This document shows, piece by piece, positions 50,850 to 58,577 of a stretch of DNA of 64,000 bases. The DNA lies in contig QZDS01000005.1 of the NCBI GenBank assembly GCA_009917455.1, forward strand, positions 62,001-126,000. The letters run 5' to 3'. This DNA is from a bacterium 1xD8-48 (lineage in GTDB: Bacteria > Bacillota > Clostridia > Lachnospirales > Lachnospiraceae). Every line of letters starts with the position of its first letter. Positions within the stretch are counted from its first letter, which is position 1. Made by a program: the position numbers and the translations under genes. The notes under the pieces were generated by a model, which was not told the origin of the DNA, ran no database searches, and saw nothing but the letters and a program-made list of their open reading frames with translations.

Positions 50850-51608
50850 ATGATGAACTTGAAATCTTATTTGAGGGGGCTTGGCATTGGAGTGGTGGTT
50901 ACTGCTCTTATTATGGGAATTGTTACCGGCCGGAAAAAGGAAACCCTCAGTAATGAAGAGATAAAAGAACGCGCCAGAGCGTTGGGAATGATAGAGGAGA
51001 GTCAGGTGCTTGCGGATATGCTGGGTGAAGAGGACGGCGAAGGAGATGTGAACGGACAGGATTTGGCGTCGAACGCTTTGCCCCCTTCGATTGCAGAACC
51101 CTCCCCTGAGGGGGAGACGGATTTGGCTTCTGCGCAGGACACATTATCCGATACGCCGGAAAACTCCGAAAATGAGACCGATGCGCCAAAGGAAACCGAT
51201 AACGGGGATGATATGTCGGAAAATTCCGCGGGGCAGGATGATGAGTCTGAAAGTCCCGAAGATGAGTCAGGGGAGGATTCCGCAGAAGATTCTGAAAGCA
51301 GCGGGGAAGCTGAAAGCCGGACGGATTCACAGGAAGAACCTGAGAGCCGGGAGGATGCGCCGGACGTGTCAGAAAGCGAAGCAGGCGCTATAGACGGCGG
51401 CAGCGTGACAATTGAGATTTTAAGCGGAGAAGGCTCTTTCATTGTGTGCCAGAAGCTTGAGGATGCCGGAGCAGTCCCCTTAGCATCGGAATTTGACCGG
51501 TATTTATACGAAAATGGTTATGATAAACGGATTAATACAGGCACCTATGAGATACCGGCAGGCGCAGGATTTGAGGAGATTGCAAGGATTATTGCCAAAA
51601 TGAACTGA
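50850..51608 (+). CDS. Membrane-anchored protein with MltG/YceG N-terminal-like domain
   Basis: This 252-residue protein has one transmembrane helix (about 8-26), a very acidic Glu/Ser/Asp-rich linker (about 55-180) and a C-terminal domain of about 65 residues (VTIEILSGEGSF, LASEFDRYLYENGYD, INTGTYEIPAGAGFEEIARI) resembling the LysM-like subdomain of endolytic transglycosylase MltG. The catalytic transglycosylase domain of MltG is absent, so it may bind peptidoglycan but is unlikely to cut it. It is the last gene before the flagellar terminator. The start is ATG 50850 or 50853. Confidence 0.7.
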   Translation: MMNLKSYLRGLGIGVVVTALIMGIVTGRKKETLSNEEIKERARALGMIEESQVLADMLGEEDGEGDVNGQDLASNALPPSIAEPSPEGETDLASAQDTLSDTPENSENETDAPKETDNGDDMSENSAGQDDESESPEDESGEDSAEDSESSGEAESRTDSQEEPESREDAPDVSESEAGAIDGGSVTIEILSGEGSFIVCQKLEDAGAVPLASEFDRYLYENGYDKRINTGTYEIPAGAGFEEIARIIAKMN

Positions 51609-51624
51609 ATAAAGGAATAAGCGT

Positions 51625-51652
51625 AAAAATCCCTTGCAAGAGGGATTTTTCT
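51625..51652 (+). terminator. Terminator of the flagellar operon
   Basis: Perfect 10-bp stem AAAAATCCCT/AGGGATTTTT (51625-51634 with 51641-51650), 6-base loop TGCAAG, T-rich 3' arm. It is symmetric enough to work in both directions. Confidence 0.85.
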
Positions 51653-51662
51653 ATGCTATAAT
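51634..51662 (+). promoter_or_regulatory. SigA promoter of rpsB-tsf, overlapping the terminator
   Basis: TTGCAA (51634-51639), a 17-base spacer and TATAAT (51657-51662) preceded by TGC (extended -10). The -35 lies in the loop of the flagellar terminator hairpin and its 3' arm forms most of the spacer. It gives a leader of about 100 bases before rpsB. Confidence 0.7.
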
Positions 51663-51737
51663 TTTTCCGTTGTGACTATAAAACACGCATATTTATTGAC
51701 TGACGGTGCCTTCAGGGTGTGCAGGAGAGGAGAAAAT

Positions 51738-51773
51738 ATGCGGAAGCTTAACCAAATGGAGGTAAAGACATGA
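51738..51773 (+). CDS. Possible 11-codon leader peptide before rpsB
   Basis: ATG at 51738 is preceded by GAGGAGAAAAT, a good ribosome site, and reads [11 protein letters not shown] then TGA at 51771-51773. The stop overlaps the rpsB start codon (ATGA), and the rpsB ribosome site (GGAGGT, 51758-51763) lies inside the frame. It could couple translation or be chance. Confidence 0.35.
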   Translation: MRKLNQMEVKT

Positions 51774-52543
51774 GCGTTATTTCAATGAAACAATTGCTGG
51801 AGGCAGGTGTTCATTTCGGACATCAGACAAGAAGATGGAACCCCAAGATGGCTCCTTACATCTTCACAGAGAGAAACGGTATCCACATTATTGACCTGCA
51901 GAAGTCTGTGGGCAAGGTGGACGAGGCTTACAGAGCCGTATTTGAGATTGCATCCCAGGGCGGAACCATTCTCTTTGTGGGAACCAAAAAGCAGGCCCAG
52001 GACGCTGTAAAGGCGGAAGCAGAGCGCTGCGGAATGTATTATGTAAATGAGAGATGGTTAGGCGGTATGCTTACCAACTTCAAAACCATCAGAAGCAGGG
52101 TTGAAAGACTCCGCGCAATCGAAACCATGTCAGAGGACGGAACCTTCGATGTTCTTCCCAAGAAGGAGGTTATCGCTCTTAAGAAGGAATGGGAGAAGCT
52201 GGAGAGGAATCTTGGCGGTATCAAAAATATGACCAGAATCCCCGATGCTATTTTTGTCGTTGACCCCAAGAAGGAAAGAATCTGCGTTCAGGAAGCGCAT
52301 GTGCTGGGCATTACTCTGATTGGTATCGGCGATACCAACTGTGACCCGGAGGAGCTTGACTATATTATTCCCGGCAATGACGACGCTATCAGAGCCGTTA
52401 AGCTGATTGTTTCCAAGATGGCTGACGCTGTTATTGAGGCAAATCAGGGCGAGGAAAATGTAGAGGCAGAGATGGAAGAGGCGGCAGGTGAGGCTGCGCC
52501 TGAGGATATTGAGGAAATTGCAGCTGCAGAAGCCGAGGCTTAA
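51770..52543 (+). CDS. rpsB: 30S ribosomal protein S2
   Basis: This 257-residue protein starts [20 protein letters not shown], with [20 protein letters not shown] and [13 protein letters not shown] following, all S2 signatures. The C-terminus is an acidic Glu/Ala-rich tail. S2 joins the 30S subunit late and recruits S1-type proteins. It is transcribed with tsf from the promoter at 51634. Confidence 0.98.
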   Translation: MSVISMKQLLEAGVHFGHQTRRWNPKMAPYIFTERNGIHIIDLQKSVGKVDEAYRAVFEIASQGGTILFVGTKKQAQDAVKAEAERCGMYYVNERWLGGMLTNFKTIRSRVERLRAIETMSEDGTFDVLPKKEVIALKKEWEKLERNLGGIKNMTRIPDAIFVVDPKKERICVQEAHVLGITLIGIGDTNCDPEELDYIIPGNDDAIRAVKLIVSKMADAVIEANQGEENVEAEMEEAAGEAAPEDIEEIAAAEAEA

Positions 52544-52618
52544 CAGGAAGCGGCGGGAACGCGCTGCAGGCATTTGAATTTTGATATTTGAGCAATGATA
52601 TAGACGGAGGAGATTGAA

Positions 52619-53557
52619 ATGGCTAATATTACAGCAGCTATGGTAAAAGAGTTAAGAGAAATGACTGGCGCAGGCATGATGGACTGCAAGAAAGCCCTTG
52701 GCGAAACCGACGGCGATATGGAAGCGGCTGTTGAATTCCTTAGAAAGAACGGACAGGCAAAGGCTGAGAAGAAGGCCGGGAGAATCGCAGCGGAAGGTCT
52801 CTGCAAGGTTATTATGAAGGATGAGAAGACAGCGGCTGTGGTTGAAGTGAATTCCGAGACGGACTTTGTTGCCAAGAACGAGGAGTTCCAGAGTTTTGTT
52901 GCGGCAGTTGCAGAACAGGCGGTATGCTCCGACGCAGCGGATATGGACGCTTTTATGGCGGAGGCATGGAAGAGCGATACTTCCAAGACGGTAAAAGACG
53001 CTCTGGTGGAGAAGGTTGCCAGAATCGGCGAGAACCTGAACATCAGAAGATTCGAGAAGGTTACGGCAGATAACGGCTGCGTTGCTACCTATGTGCATGG
53101 CGGCGGAAGAATCGGCGTTATTGTGGTAGCTGATACAGATGTGGTAAACGACGCAATTAAGGAGGCTCTGACAAACCTTGCAATGCAGGTTGCAGCACTT
53201 TCACCGAAGTATGTCGCTACTTCCGAGGTTTCCGAGGAGTACAAGGCGCATGAGAAAGAGATTTTAATGGCTCAGATTGCTAACGACCCCAAGATGGCAG
53301 GCAAGCCGGAAAAGGTAATCGAGGGCGCTGTGAACGGACGCCTGAACAAGGAATTGAAAGAGGTATGTCTCTTAGAGCAGGTTTATGTTAAGGCGGAAGA
53401 CGGAAAGCAGACAGTAGCCCAGTATGTGGCTCAGGTTGCAAAGGAGAACAATGCAAATCTTTCCATCAGCAGATTTGTGCGCTTTGAGACAGGCGAAGGT
53501 ATTGAGAAGAAAGTGGATGATTTTGCCGCAGAGGTTGCTGCCCAGGCCGGTATGTAA
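52619..53557 (+). CDS. tsf: Elongation factor Ts
   Basis: This 312-residue nucleotide exchange factor for EF-Tu begins ANITAAMVKELREMTGAGMM, with the invariant TDFVAKNEEF near residue 80 and the C-terminal dimerisation domain. GGAGGAG lies 6 bases before the ATG. rpsB-tsf is the universal order. A strong terminator follows, so the next genes are transcribed separately. Confidence 0.98.
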   Translation: MANITAAMVKELREMTGAGMMDCKKALGETDGDMEAAVEFLRKNGQAKAEKKAGRIAAEGLCKVIMKDEKTAAVVEVNSETDFVAKNEEFQSFVAAVAEQAVCSDAADMDAFMAEAWKSDTSKTVKDALVEKVARIGENLNIRRFEKVTADNGCVATYVHGGGRIGVIVVADTDVVNDAIKEALTNLAMQVAALSPKYVATSEVSEEYKAHEKEILMAQIANDPKMAGKPEKVIEGAVNGRLNKELKEVCLLEQVYVKAEDGKQTVAQYVAQVAKENNANLSISRFVRFETGEGIEKKVDDFAAEVAAQAGM

Positions 53558-53573
53558 ATCAGACAATGAGTTT

Positions 53574-53609
53574 AAAGTGGCTATGCAGCGATGTGTAGCC
53601 ACTTTTTTT
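53574..53609 (+). terminator. Terminator of rpsB-tsf
   Basis: Perfect 10-bp stem AAAGTGGCTA/TAGCCACTTT (53574-53583 with 53596-53605), 12-base loop, followed by a run of seven T in total. Classical intrinsic terminator. Confidence 0.9.
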
Positions 53610-53649
53610 CGGGGCATTGAAATTATCTCTTTTCCCGAAAAGCAACTTG

Positions 53650-53658
53650 TGTTACAAT
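53650..53658 (+). promoter_or_regulatory. Possible extended -10 promoter of the deacetylase gene
   Basis: TGTTACAAT (53650-53658), the same extended -10 as proposed before comM; no good -35 at 17 bases. It lies 35 bases before the ATG and just after the tsf terminator, where a new promoter is expected. Confidence 0.4.
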
Positions 53659-53692
53659 AGTTGCAAAGCATCTGCAAGGAGTTTGGGATTCC

Positions 53693-54631
53693 ATGGAGAG
53701 GACTTACGACCGGAGAAAGAGAATCCGGCGGCTGAAAAAGATGATACTGGGAACGATTGCTGCGGCAATTATCATCCCTGTTATTTTAAGCCTGGTGCTG
53801 GGAATCCGTGTGATACAGCTTCAACATAAAATCCGGGAACTGGAAAATGGCTTGTCGGCCCGTACAGAAGAAAAGGGAGAGGTCAAAAGCGTTTTTGCGG
53901 CAAACGCAATCGTGGCGGCTTCCCGGGAGGCGGCGTCAGCCAGGATAGTATCTGAGCATACTGAGGATAATGCAGTTGAAGCGCAGGCGGACAAGACGGA
54001 AGGGAAAAAGCAGGTTTATCTGACTTTTGACGATGGTCCCAGCAGCAACACCGACGCGATTCTGGATATTTTAAGAAAATATGATGTGAAAGCCACTTTT
54101 TTTGTGGTGGCAAAGACAGACGAGCATTCTGTCAGCGCTTATCAGAAGATTGTCAGCGAGGGGCATACTCTTGCCATGCACTCTTACAGCCATAAATACG
54201 AAGAAATATACAGCTCAAAGGAGAGCTTTATTGAGGATGTGGAGAAAATCCAGGATTACCTTTTTCAGGTGACGGGCGCCCGGCCGGTTTTCTACCGCTT
54301 TCCGGGGGGGAGCGCCAATACGGTAAGCGAGGTGGACATGCAGGATTTGATTTCCTGGTTAAATGAAAAGGGAATTACTTATTTTGACTGGAATATCGCT
54401 TCGGGAGACGCGGTAAGCAGGCTGCTTGAGACTGAGACGATTGTGGAGAACTGCGTAAGCGCGATAGACGGCAAAAATGTGTGCATTATCTTAATGCATG
54501 ATGCAAATAACAGAAGTACCACGGTAGAAGCGCTCTCACAGGTGATTGAGGAAATCAGAATGCGGGGAGACTCCGTGTTTTTGCCGATAACTGATGAAAC
54601 GGTACCAATTCAGCAGGTAAAAGCTGAGTAA
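53693..54631 (+). CDS. Membrane-anchored polysaccharide (peptidoglycan) deacetylase
   Basis: This 312-residue protein has a basic N-terminus, one transmembrane helix (about 17-40), a short coiled linker and a NodB domain. All five NodB motifs are present: TFDDGP (111-116) with the catalytic and metal aspartates, HSYSH (163-167) metal histidines, RFPGG (202-206), DW (232-233) and LMHD (267-270). It should remove acetyl groups from N-acetylglucosamine or N-acetylmuramic acid at the outer face of the membrane. It lies upstream of a bactofilin gene after 31 bp. Confidence 0.9.
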   Translation: MERTYDRRKRIRRLKKMILGTIAAAIIIPVILSLVLGIRVIQLQHKIRELENGLSARTEEKGEVKSVFAANAIVAASREAASARIVSEHTEDNAVEAQADKTEGKKQVYLTFDDGPSSNTDAILDILRKYDVKATFFVVAKTDEHSVSAYQKIVSEGHTLAMHSYSHKYEEIYSSKESFIEDVEKIQDYLFQVTGARPVFYRFPGGSANTVSEVDMQDLISWLNEKGITYFDWNIASGDAVSRLLETETIVENCVSAIDGKNVCIILMHDANNRSTTVEALSQVIEEIRMRGDSVFLPITDETVPIQQVKAE

Positions 54632-54662
54632 TAGATAACAGACATGAATGGAGGGTTTTAAA

Positions 54663-55466
54663 ATGGGTTTTTTCTCGGATTTAAAGGATGACCTGTCACA
54701 GGCAGTCAATGAACTGATGCCTGAGGAAGGAGAAGAAATGGTTGGCGCGACGGAAAGGGAGAATCCTGCTGTCGATAAGCCGGAAGATGATTTTGAGGTG
54801 AATTTGAGCAAGATGCTTGACAGGGTGGACGAAACCGCCCAGGCAAATCAGGAATTAGGGGTTGTGCCTGACGAGGAGGAGTTTGAAGAGGAAGAGCCTT
54901 TGCCGGAGGAAGAACCGGAAGCTTTTGTAAAAGAGGACAGAGAGCCTTTGCGGCAGGAAGCCGTAAGACCGGCAGCTCCGGCTCCGAAGGTGAGCAACGA
55001 GGTATCCGTGCTGACAGAGTCCATGTTTATCAACGGTAATGTGGCTACGGAGGGCGAACTGGAAGTAAAGGGACGCGTAATCGGAAACGTGGAGGCTCTG
55101 GGCAAGCTGAATATCACGGGAACCGTGCAGGGAAATTCCCAGGCAGCCGAGATTTATGCGGAAGGCGCAAATATTACCGGGGAGCTTCGCAGCCTTGGAA
55201 GCATAAAGGTGGGACAGAGCACTGTAATTATCGGTAATATTTATGCAAACAGCGCAGTAATTGCAGGCGCTGTAAAGGGGGATATTGACGTAAAGGGACC
55301 GGTGATTTTGGACGCTTCCGCAATTGTTATGGGAGATATCAAATCTAAATCCGTTCAGATTAATAACGGTGCGGTAATTGAGGGTATGTGCTCTCAGTGC
55401 TATGCCGACGTTAATCCTTCTTCTTTCTTTGATAAATTTGACAAGAAGGCGGACAAGAAGAAATAA
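54663..55466 (+). CDS. Bactofilin-type polymer-forming cytoskeletal protein
   Basis: This protein of about 267 residues has a charged, Glu-rich disordered N-terminal half (to about 115) and a bactofilin beta-helix domain (about 117-250) with repeating turns such as GNVATEGELEVKGRVIGNVE, YAEGANITGELRSLGSIKVG and GAVKGDIDVKGPVILDASAI. The tail is Lys-rich. Bactofilins polymerise without nucleotide and position peptidoglycan enzymes. The ATG at 54663 follows GGAGGG by 7 bases. The neighbouring deacetylase suggests a shared cell-wall task. Confidence 0.9.
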   Translation: MGFFSDLKDDLSQAVNELMPEEGEEMVGATERENPAVDKPEDDFEVNLSKMLDRVDETAQANQELGVVPDEEEFEEEEPLPEEEPEAFVKEDREPLRQEAVRPAAPAPKVSNEVSVLTESMFINGNVATEGELEVKGRVIGNVEALGKLNITGTVQGNSQAAEIYAEGANITGELRSLGSIKVGQSTVIIGNIYANSAVIAGAVKGDIDVKGPVILDASAIVMGDIKSKSVQINNGAVIEGMCSQCYADVNPSSFFDKFDKKADKKK

Positions 55467-55482
55467 AAGCGAGGCGTGAATA

Positions 55483-56211
55483 ATGCAGGATGTGAAAAGT
55501 AACGAAGAGCCTGTTATGAAGCGGATAATGCTGAAATTAAGCGGAGAGGCTTTAGCCGGCGATAAGAAAACAGGCTTTGACGAGGAAACCGTAAAAGAGG
55601 TTGCCTTTCAGGTGAAGCAGCTTACGGACGACGGTATTCAGGTGGGAATCGTTACCGGCGGCGGTAATTTCTGGCGCGGCAGGGAAAGCGAGAGCATCGA
55701 CAGGACAAAGGCGGATCAGATTGGTATGCTGGCAACGGTGATGAATTGTATTTATGTTTCCGAGATTTTCCGTAGCGTGGGAATGAAAACGGCTATTCTG
55801 ACGCCTTTTGTGTGCGGAGCTTTCACGGAACTGTTTTCCAAAGACAGGGCCAACCGGTACTTTGATGAAGGAGCGGTTATTTTCTTTGCAGGCGGAACGG
55901 GACATCCTTATTTTTCCACGGATACGGGAGTGGTCCTTCGGGCGGTTGAGGTGGAAGCCGACGTGCTTTTGCTGGCAAAGTCTATTGACGGCGTTTATGA
56001 CAGCGACCCTAAGCTGAATCCCGGAGCGAAGAAATATGACGAGCTGAGTATTGACCAGGTGGTTGCGGAAAATCTGCAGGTGGTGGATATGACGGCTTCC
56101 ATATTGGCGAGAGACAATAAGATGCCTATGTGGGTGTTTGGTTTAAATGAAAAGGACAGCATTGTGGGTACAGTGAAAGGAAAGTTTACCGGAACGAAGG
56201 TGACGGTGTAG
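55483..56211 (+). CDS. pyrH: UMP kinase
   Basis: This is a 242-residue amino acid kinase-family enzyme making UDP from UMP. The core starts MKRIMLKLSGEALAG (ATG 55516), with GIVTGGGNFWRGR near 60, ADQIGMLATVMNC and FFAGGTGHPYFSTDT. The ATG at 55483 has GAGG 9 bases upstream and adds 11 residues; either start is possible. It is followed by frr, as in most bacteria. Confidence 0.97.
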   Translation: MQDVKSNEEPVMKRIMLKLSGEALAGDKKTGFDEETVKEVAFQVKQLTDDGIQVGIVTGGGNFWRGRESESIDRTKADQIGMLATVMNCIYVSEIFRSVGMKTAILTPFVCGAFTELFSKDRANRYFDEGAVIFFAGGTGHPYFSTDTGVVLRAVEVEADVLLLAKSIDGVYDSDPKLNPGAKKYDELSIDQVVAENLQVVDMTASILARDNKMPMWVFGLNEKDSIVGTVKGKFTGTKVTV

Positions 56212-56271
56212 ACTGCCGTATGCAGAGCCGGCGCAGGTTTGTGTGCATGCGGTAAATGGAGGAACGAGGGT

Positions 56272-56823
56272 ATGGATGAAAGATTAAAGATTTATGACGA
56301 TAAGATGAAGAAAACCTATGAGTTTCTTGAGAGCGATTATCTGGGAATCAGGGCCGGACGTGCCAATCCCCATGTACTTGACAAGGTGAAGGTGGACTAT
56401 TACGGAACTCCCACACCTCTGGCACAGGTGGGCAATGTTACAATTCCGGAGGCAAGAATGATTCAGATTGCACCCTGGGAGAAATCCCTGATTAAGGCCA
56501 TCGAAAAGGCGATTATGTCATCTGATATCGGCATAACCCCGTCAAACGACGGCTCCGTTATCAGGCTGGTTTTCCCGGAGCTTACCGAGGAACGCAGAAA
56601 GAGCCTTGTAAAGGACGTAAAGAAGAAAGCCGAGGAGAGCAAGGTGGCTGTCCGCAATATCAGGAGAGACGGCAACGAGGCATTCAAGAAGCTCTCAAAG
56701 GGAGAGATTTCGGAGGATGAAGGAAAAGAGCTTTCCGACAAGCTCCAGAAAATGACAGACAAGTACATCAAGGATATCGATAAGCTGATGGAAGAAAAAT
56801 CAAAGGAAATTCTTACGGTTTAG
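56272..56823 (+). CDS. frr: Ribosome recycling factor
   Basis: This protein of 183 residues has normal RRF length. Conserved stretches are IRAGRANPHVLDKVKVDYYG, TPLAQVGNVTIPEARMIQI, the ITPSNDGSVIRLVFPELTEE region and the RNIRRDGNE block. It splits post-termination ribosomes with EF-G. The ATG at 56272 is preferred (GGAGG upstream, family N-terminus MDERLKIYDDKM); an in-frame ATG at 56239 adds 11 unrelated residues. Confidence 0.97.
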   Translation: MDERLKIYDDKMKKTYEFLESDYLGIRAGRANPHVLDKVKVDYYGTPTPLAQVGNVTIPEARMIQIAPWEKSLIKAIEKAIMSSDIGITPSNDGSVIRLVFPELTEERRKSLVKDVKKKAEESKVAVRNIRRDGNEAFKKLSKGEISEDEGKELSDKLQKMTDKYIKDIDKLMEEKSKEILTV

Positions 56824-56842
56824 ATGTAAGCGGAAATGGGAC

Positions 56843-56882
56843 AGAGGGCGACGATTATATTTTAATCGTAAAGCCCTCTTTG
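56843..56882 (+). terminator. Possible terminator between frr and uppS
   Basis: A two-part hairpin: outer stem AGAGGGC/GCCCTCT (56843-56849 with 56873-56879) and inner stem ACGATT/AATCGT (56851-56856 with 56864-56869). Only three T follow, so termination may be partial. Confidence 0.5.
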
Positions 56883-56922
56883 CCGGTATTTTGGTATTTT
56901 ACGAAAAGAGAGGTGATGATGA

Positions 56923-57648
56923 ATGTCCGGGCAGAGAGAACTTGTGATGCCGAATCACGTGGCAATCATTCTTGACGGAAACGGCAGATGGGCGAAAAGG
57001 AAAGGAATGCCAAGGAATTACGGCCATGTTCAGGGAGCGAAAAACGTGGAAGTGATTTGCGAGGAAGCCTATAAAATGGGTATTCAGTATCTGACGGTAT
57101 ATGCGTTCAGCACGGAAAACTGGAACAGGCCGAAGGATGAGGTGGACGCACTGATGAAGCTTCTGCGCAATTATATGAAAACCTGTCTGGCCACAGCCAA
57201 AAAGAACCGTATGTGCGTGCGGGTTTTGGGTGACAAAACGGGTCTGGATGAAGACATCAGAAACAGAATCGCACAATTGGAGGAAGCCACGAAGGATAAC
57301 GACGGGCTGCATTTCCAGATTGCGCTTAATTATGGGGGCCGGGACGAAATTATCCGGGCGGTAAAAAAAGCTGCCGGGAGAGTAGCAAACGGTGAAATCA
57401 CGGAGGCGGATATTACAGAGGATTATTTTTCTTCTCTTTTGGATACCTGTGGCTTACCCGAGCCGGATTTGCTGATTCGCACCTGCAACGAACAGAGAAT
57501 ATCGAACTTCCTTCTGTGGCAGCTTGCATATACGGAATTTTATTTTACGCCGCTTGCATGGCCGGACTTTTCAAAGGAAGAATTGGCCAGGGCTGTGGAG
57601 GCATATAATCATAGAGACAGAAGATATGGCCGGATAGAGGAGGAATAA
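56923..57648 (+). CDS. uppS: Undecaprenyl diphosphate synthase
   Basis: This 241-residue cis-prenyltransferase makes the C55 lipid carrier of wall synthesis. The catalytic aspartate is Asp18 in ILDGNGRWAKRKG, with GHVQGAKNVE, YAFSTENWNRP and the C-terminal RTCNEQRISNFLLWQLAYTE signature. AGAGGTGATG precedes the start. It is followed 4 bp later by cdsA. Confidence 0.97.
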   Translation: MSGQRELVMPNHVAIILDGNGRWAKRKGMPRNYGHVQGAKNVEVICEEAYKMGIQYLTVYAFSTENWNRPKDEVDALMKLLRNYMKTCLATAKKNRMCVRVLGDKTGLDEDIRNRIAQLEEATKDNDGLHFQIALNYGGRDEIIRAVKKAAGRVANGEITEADITEDYFSSLLDTCGLPEPDLLIRTCNEQRISNFLLWQLAYTEFYFTPLAWPDFSKEELARAVEAYNHRDRRYGRIEEE

Positions 57649-57652
57649 AGTC

Positions 57653-58546
57653 ATGTTTATGACAAGACTTATGAGCAGCGTAGTGCTTGTGGTACTGGCG
57701 CTTGTGACCATCTTAAGCGGCGGGTATCTTTTGGCGGCAGTACTTTTCTTTCTTGCCGTCATTGCTTTCGGGGAACTGATGAATGCCTGTAAGCTGACAG
57801 GGGGGATTGACAGGGGAGCAGGAGCCTGTGACGGGAATCATGGTGTCGGGCGGGGAAGTTCCGTCAGGCTGGGCGGCCGCATGTTTTGCGGGCTGGAAAT
57901 CATAGGGTATGCGGGAATTGCCGCATATTATCTGCTGATGGTTTTCACAGATGAGAGGATTTATCTGTTTCTTGCGCTCATCACCATTCTTGTAGCCTTT
58001 ATGTTCCTGTACGTTTTCACCTTTCCAAGGTACAGGGCGGAACAGATTATGTGCGCTTTTTTCTGTGTGGCATATGCGCCGGTGATGCTCTCTTTCATTT
58101 ATCTGGTGAGGAGCCTTCCCTACGGAGTGTACACCGTCTGGATGATTTTTATCAGCTCCTGGATTTGCGATACCTGCGCCTATGCAGTAGGAATCCTGTT
58201 CGGAAAGCATAAGCTGGCGCCGGTTTTAAGCCCCGGGAAATCTGTGGAAGGAGCGTTGGGCGGTATTGTCGGTTCCGCTCTTGTGGGAGCTCTTTACGCA
58301 TATTTCCTTGTGGAAAAGGTGGTCAGCGAACAGGAGGTTACATGGGTTTTTGTGTTAATCAGCGCGGCAGGGGCGGTGATTTCCCAGGTGGGCGATTTGG
58401 CGGCTTCCGCTGTCAAACGGAATCATGAGATAAAAGATTATGGAAAGCTGATACCGGGGCACGGCGGTGTGATGGACCGCTTTGACAGCGTGATTTTTAC
58501 GGCGCCTATGATATATTTTCTGACGCTGCTGCTGATTAGGGTTTGA
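57653..58546 (+). CDS. cdsA: Phosphatidate cytidylyltransferase
   Basis: This 297-residue polytopic membrane enzyme makes CDP-diacylglycerol. The C-terminal signature SAVKRNHEIKDYGKLIPGHGG followed by VMDRFDS is intact (catalytic aspartates included). Residues about 48-80 are an unusual hydrophilic Gly/Arg-rich loop between the first membrane helices. It is coupled to uppS, as is usual in Firmicutes. Confidence 0.95.
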   Translation: MFMTRLMSSVVLVVLALVTILSGGYLLAAVLFFLAVIAFGELMNACKLTGGIDRGAGACDGNHGVGRGSSVRLGGRMFCGLEIIGYAGIAAYYLLMVFTDERIYLFLALITILVAFMFLYVFTFPRYRAEQIMCAFFCVAYAPVMLSFIYLVRSLPYGVYTVWMIFISSWICDTCAYAVGILFGKHKLAPVLSPGKSVEGALGGIVGSALVGALYAYFLVEKVVSEQEVTWVFVLISAAGAVISQVGDLAASAVKRNHEIKDYGKLIPGHGGVMDRFDSVIFTAPMIYFLTLLLIRV

Positions 58547-58577
58547 CGGAGGATATCTGCTTTACACAGGAGAGAAA

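Noticed and set aside
50947..51442. Overlapping minus-strand frames of 127 and 146 residues
   Set aside because: They are antisense readings of the acidic Ser/Glu linker of the MltG-like gene, with biased Ser/Pro composition and no ribosome site.
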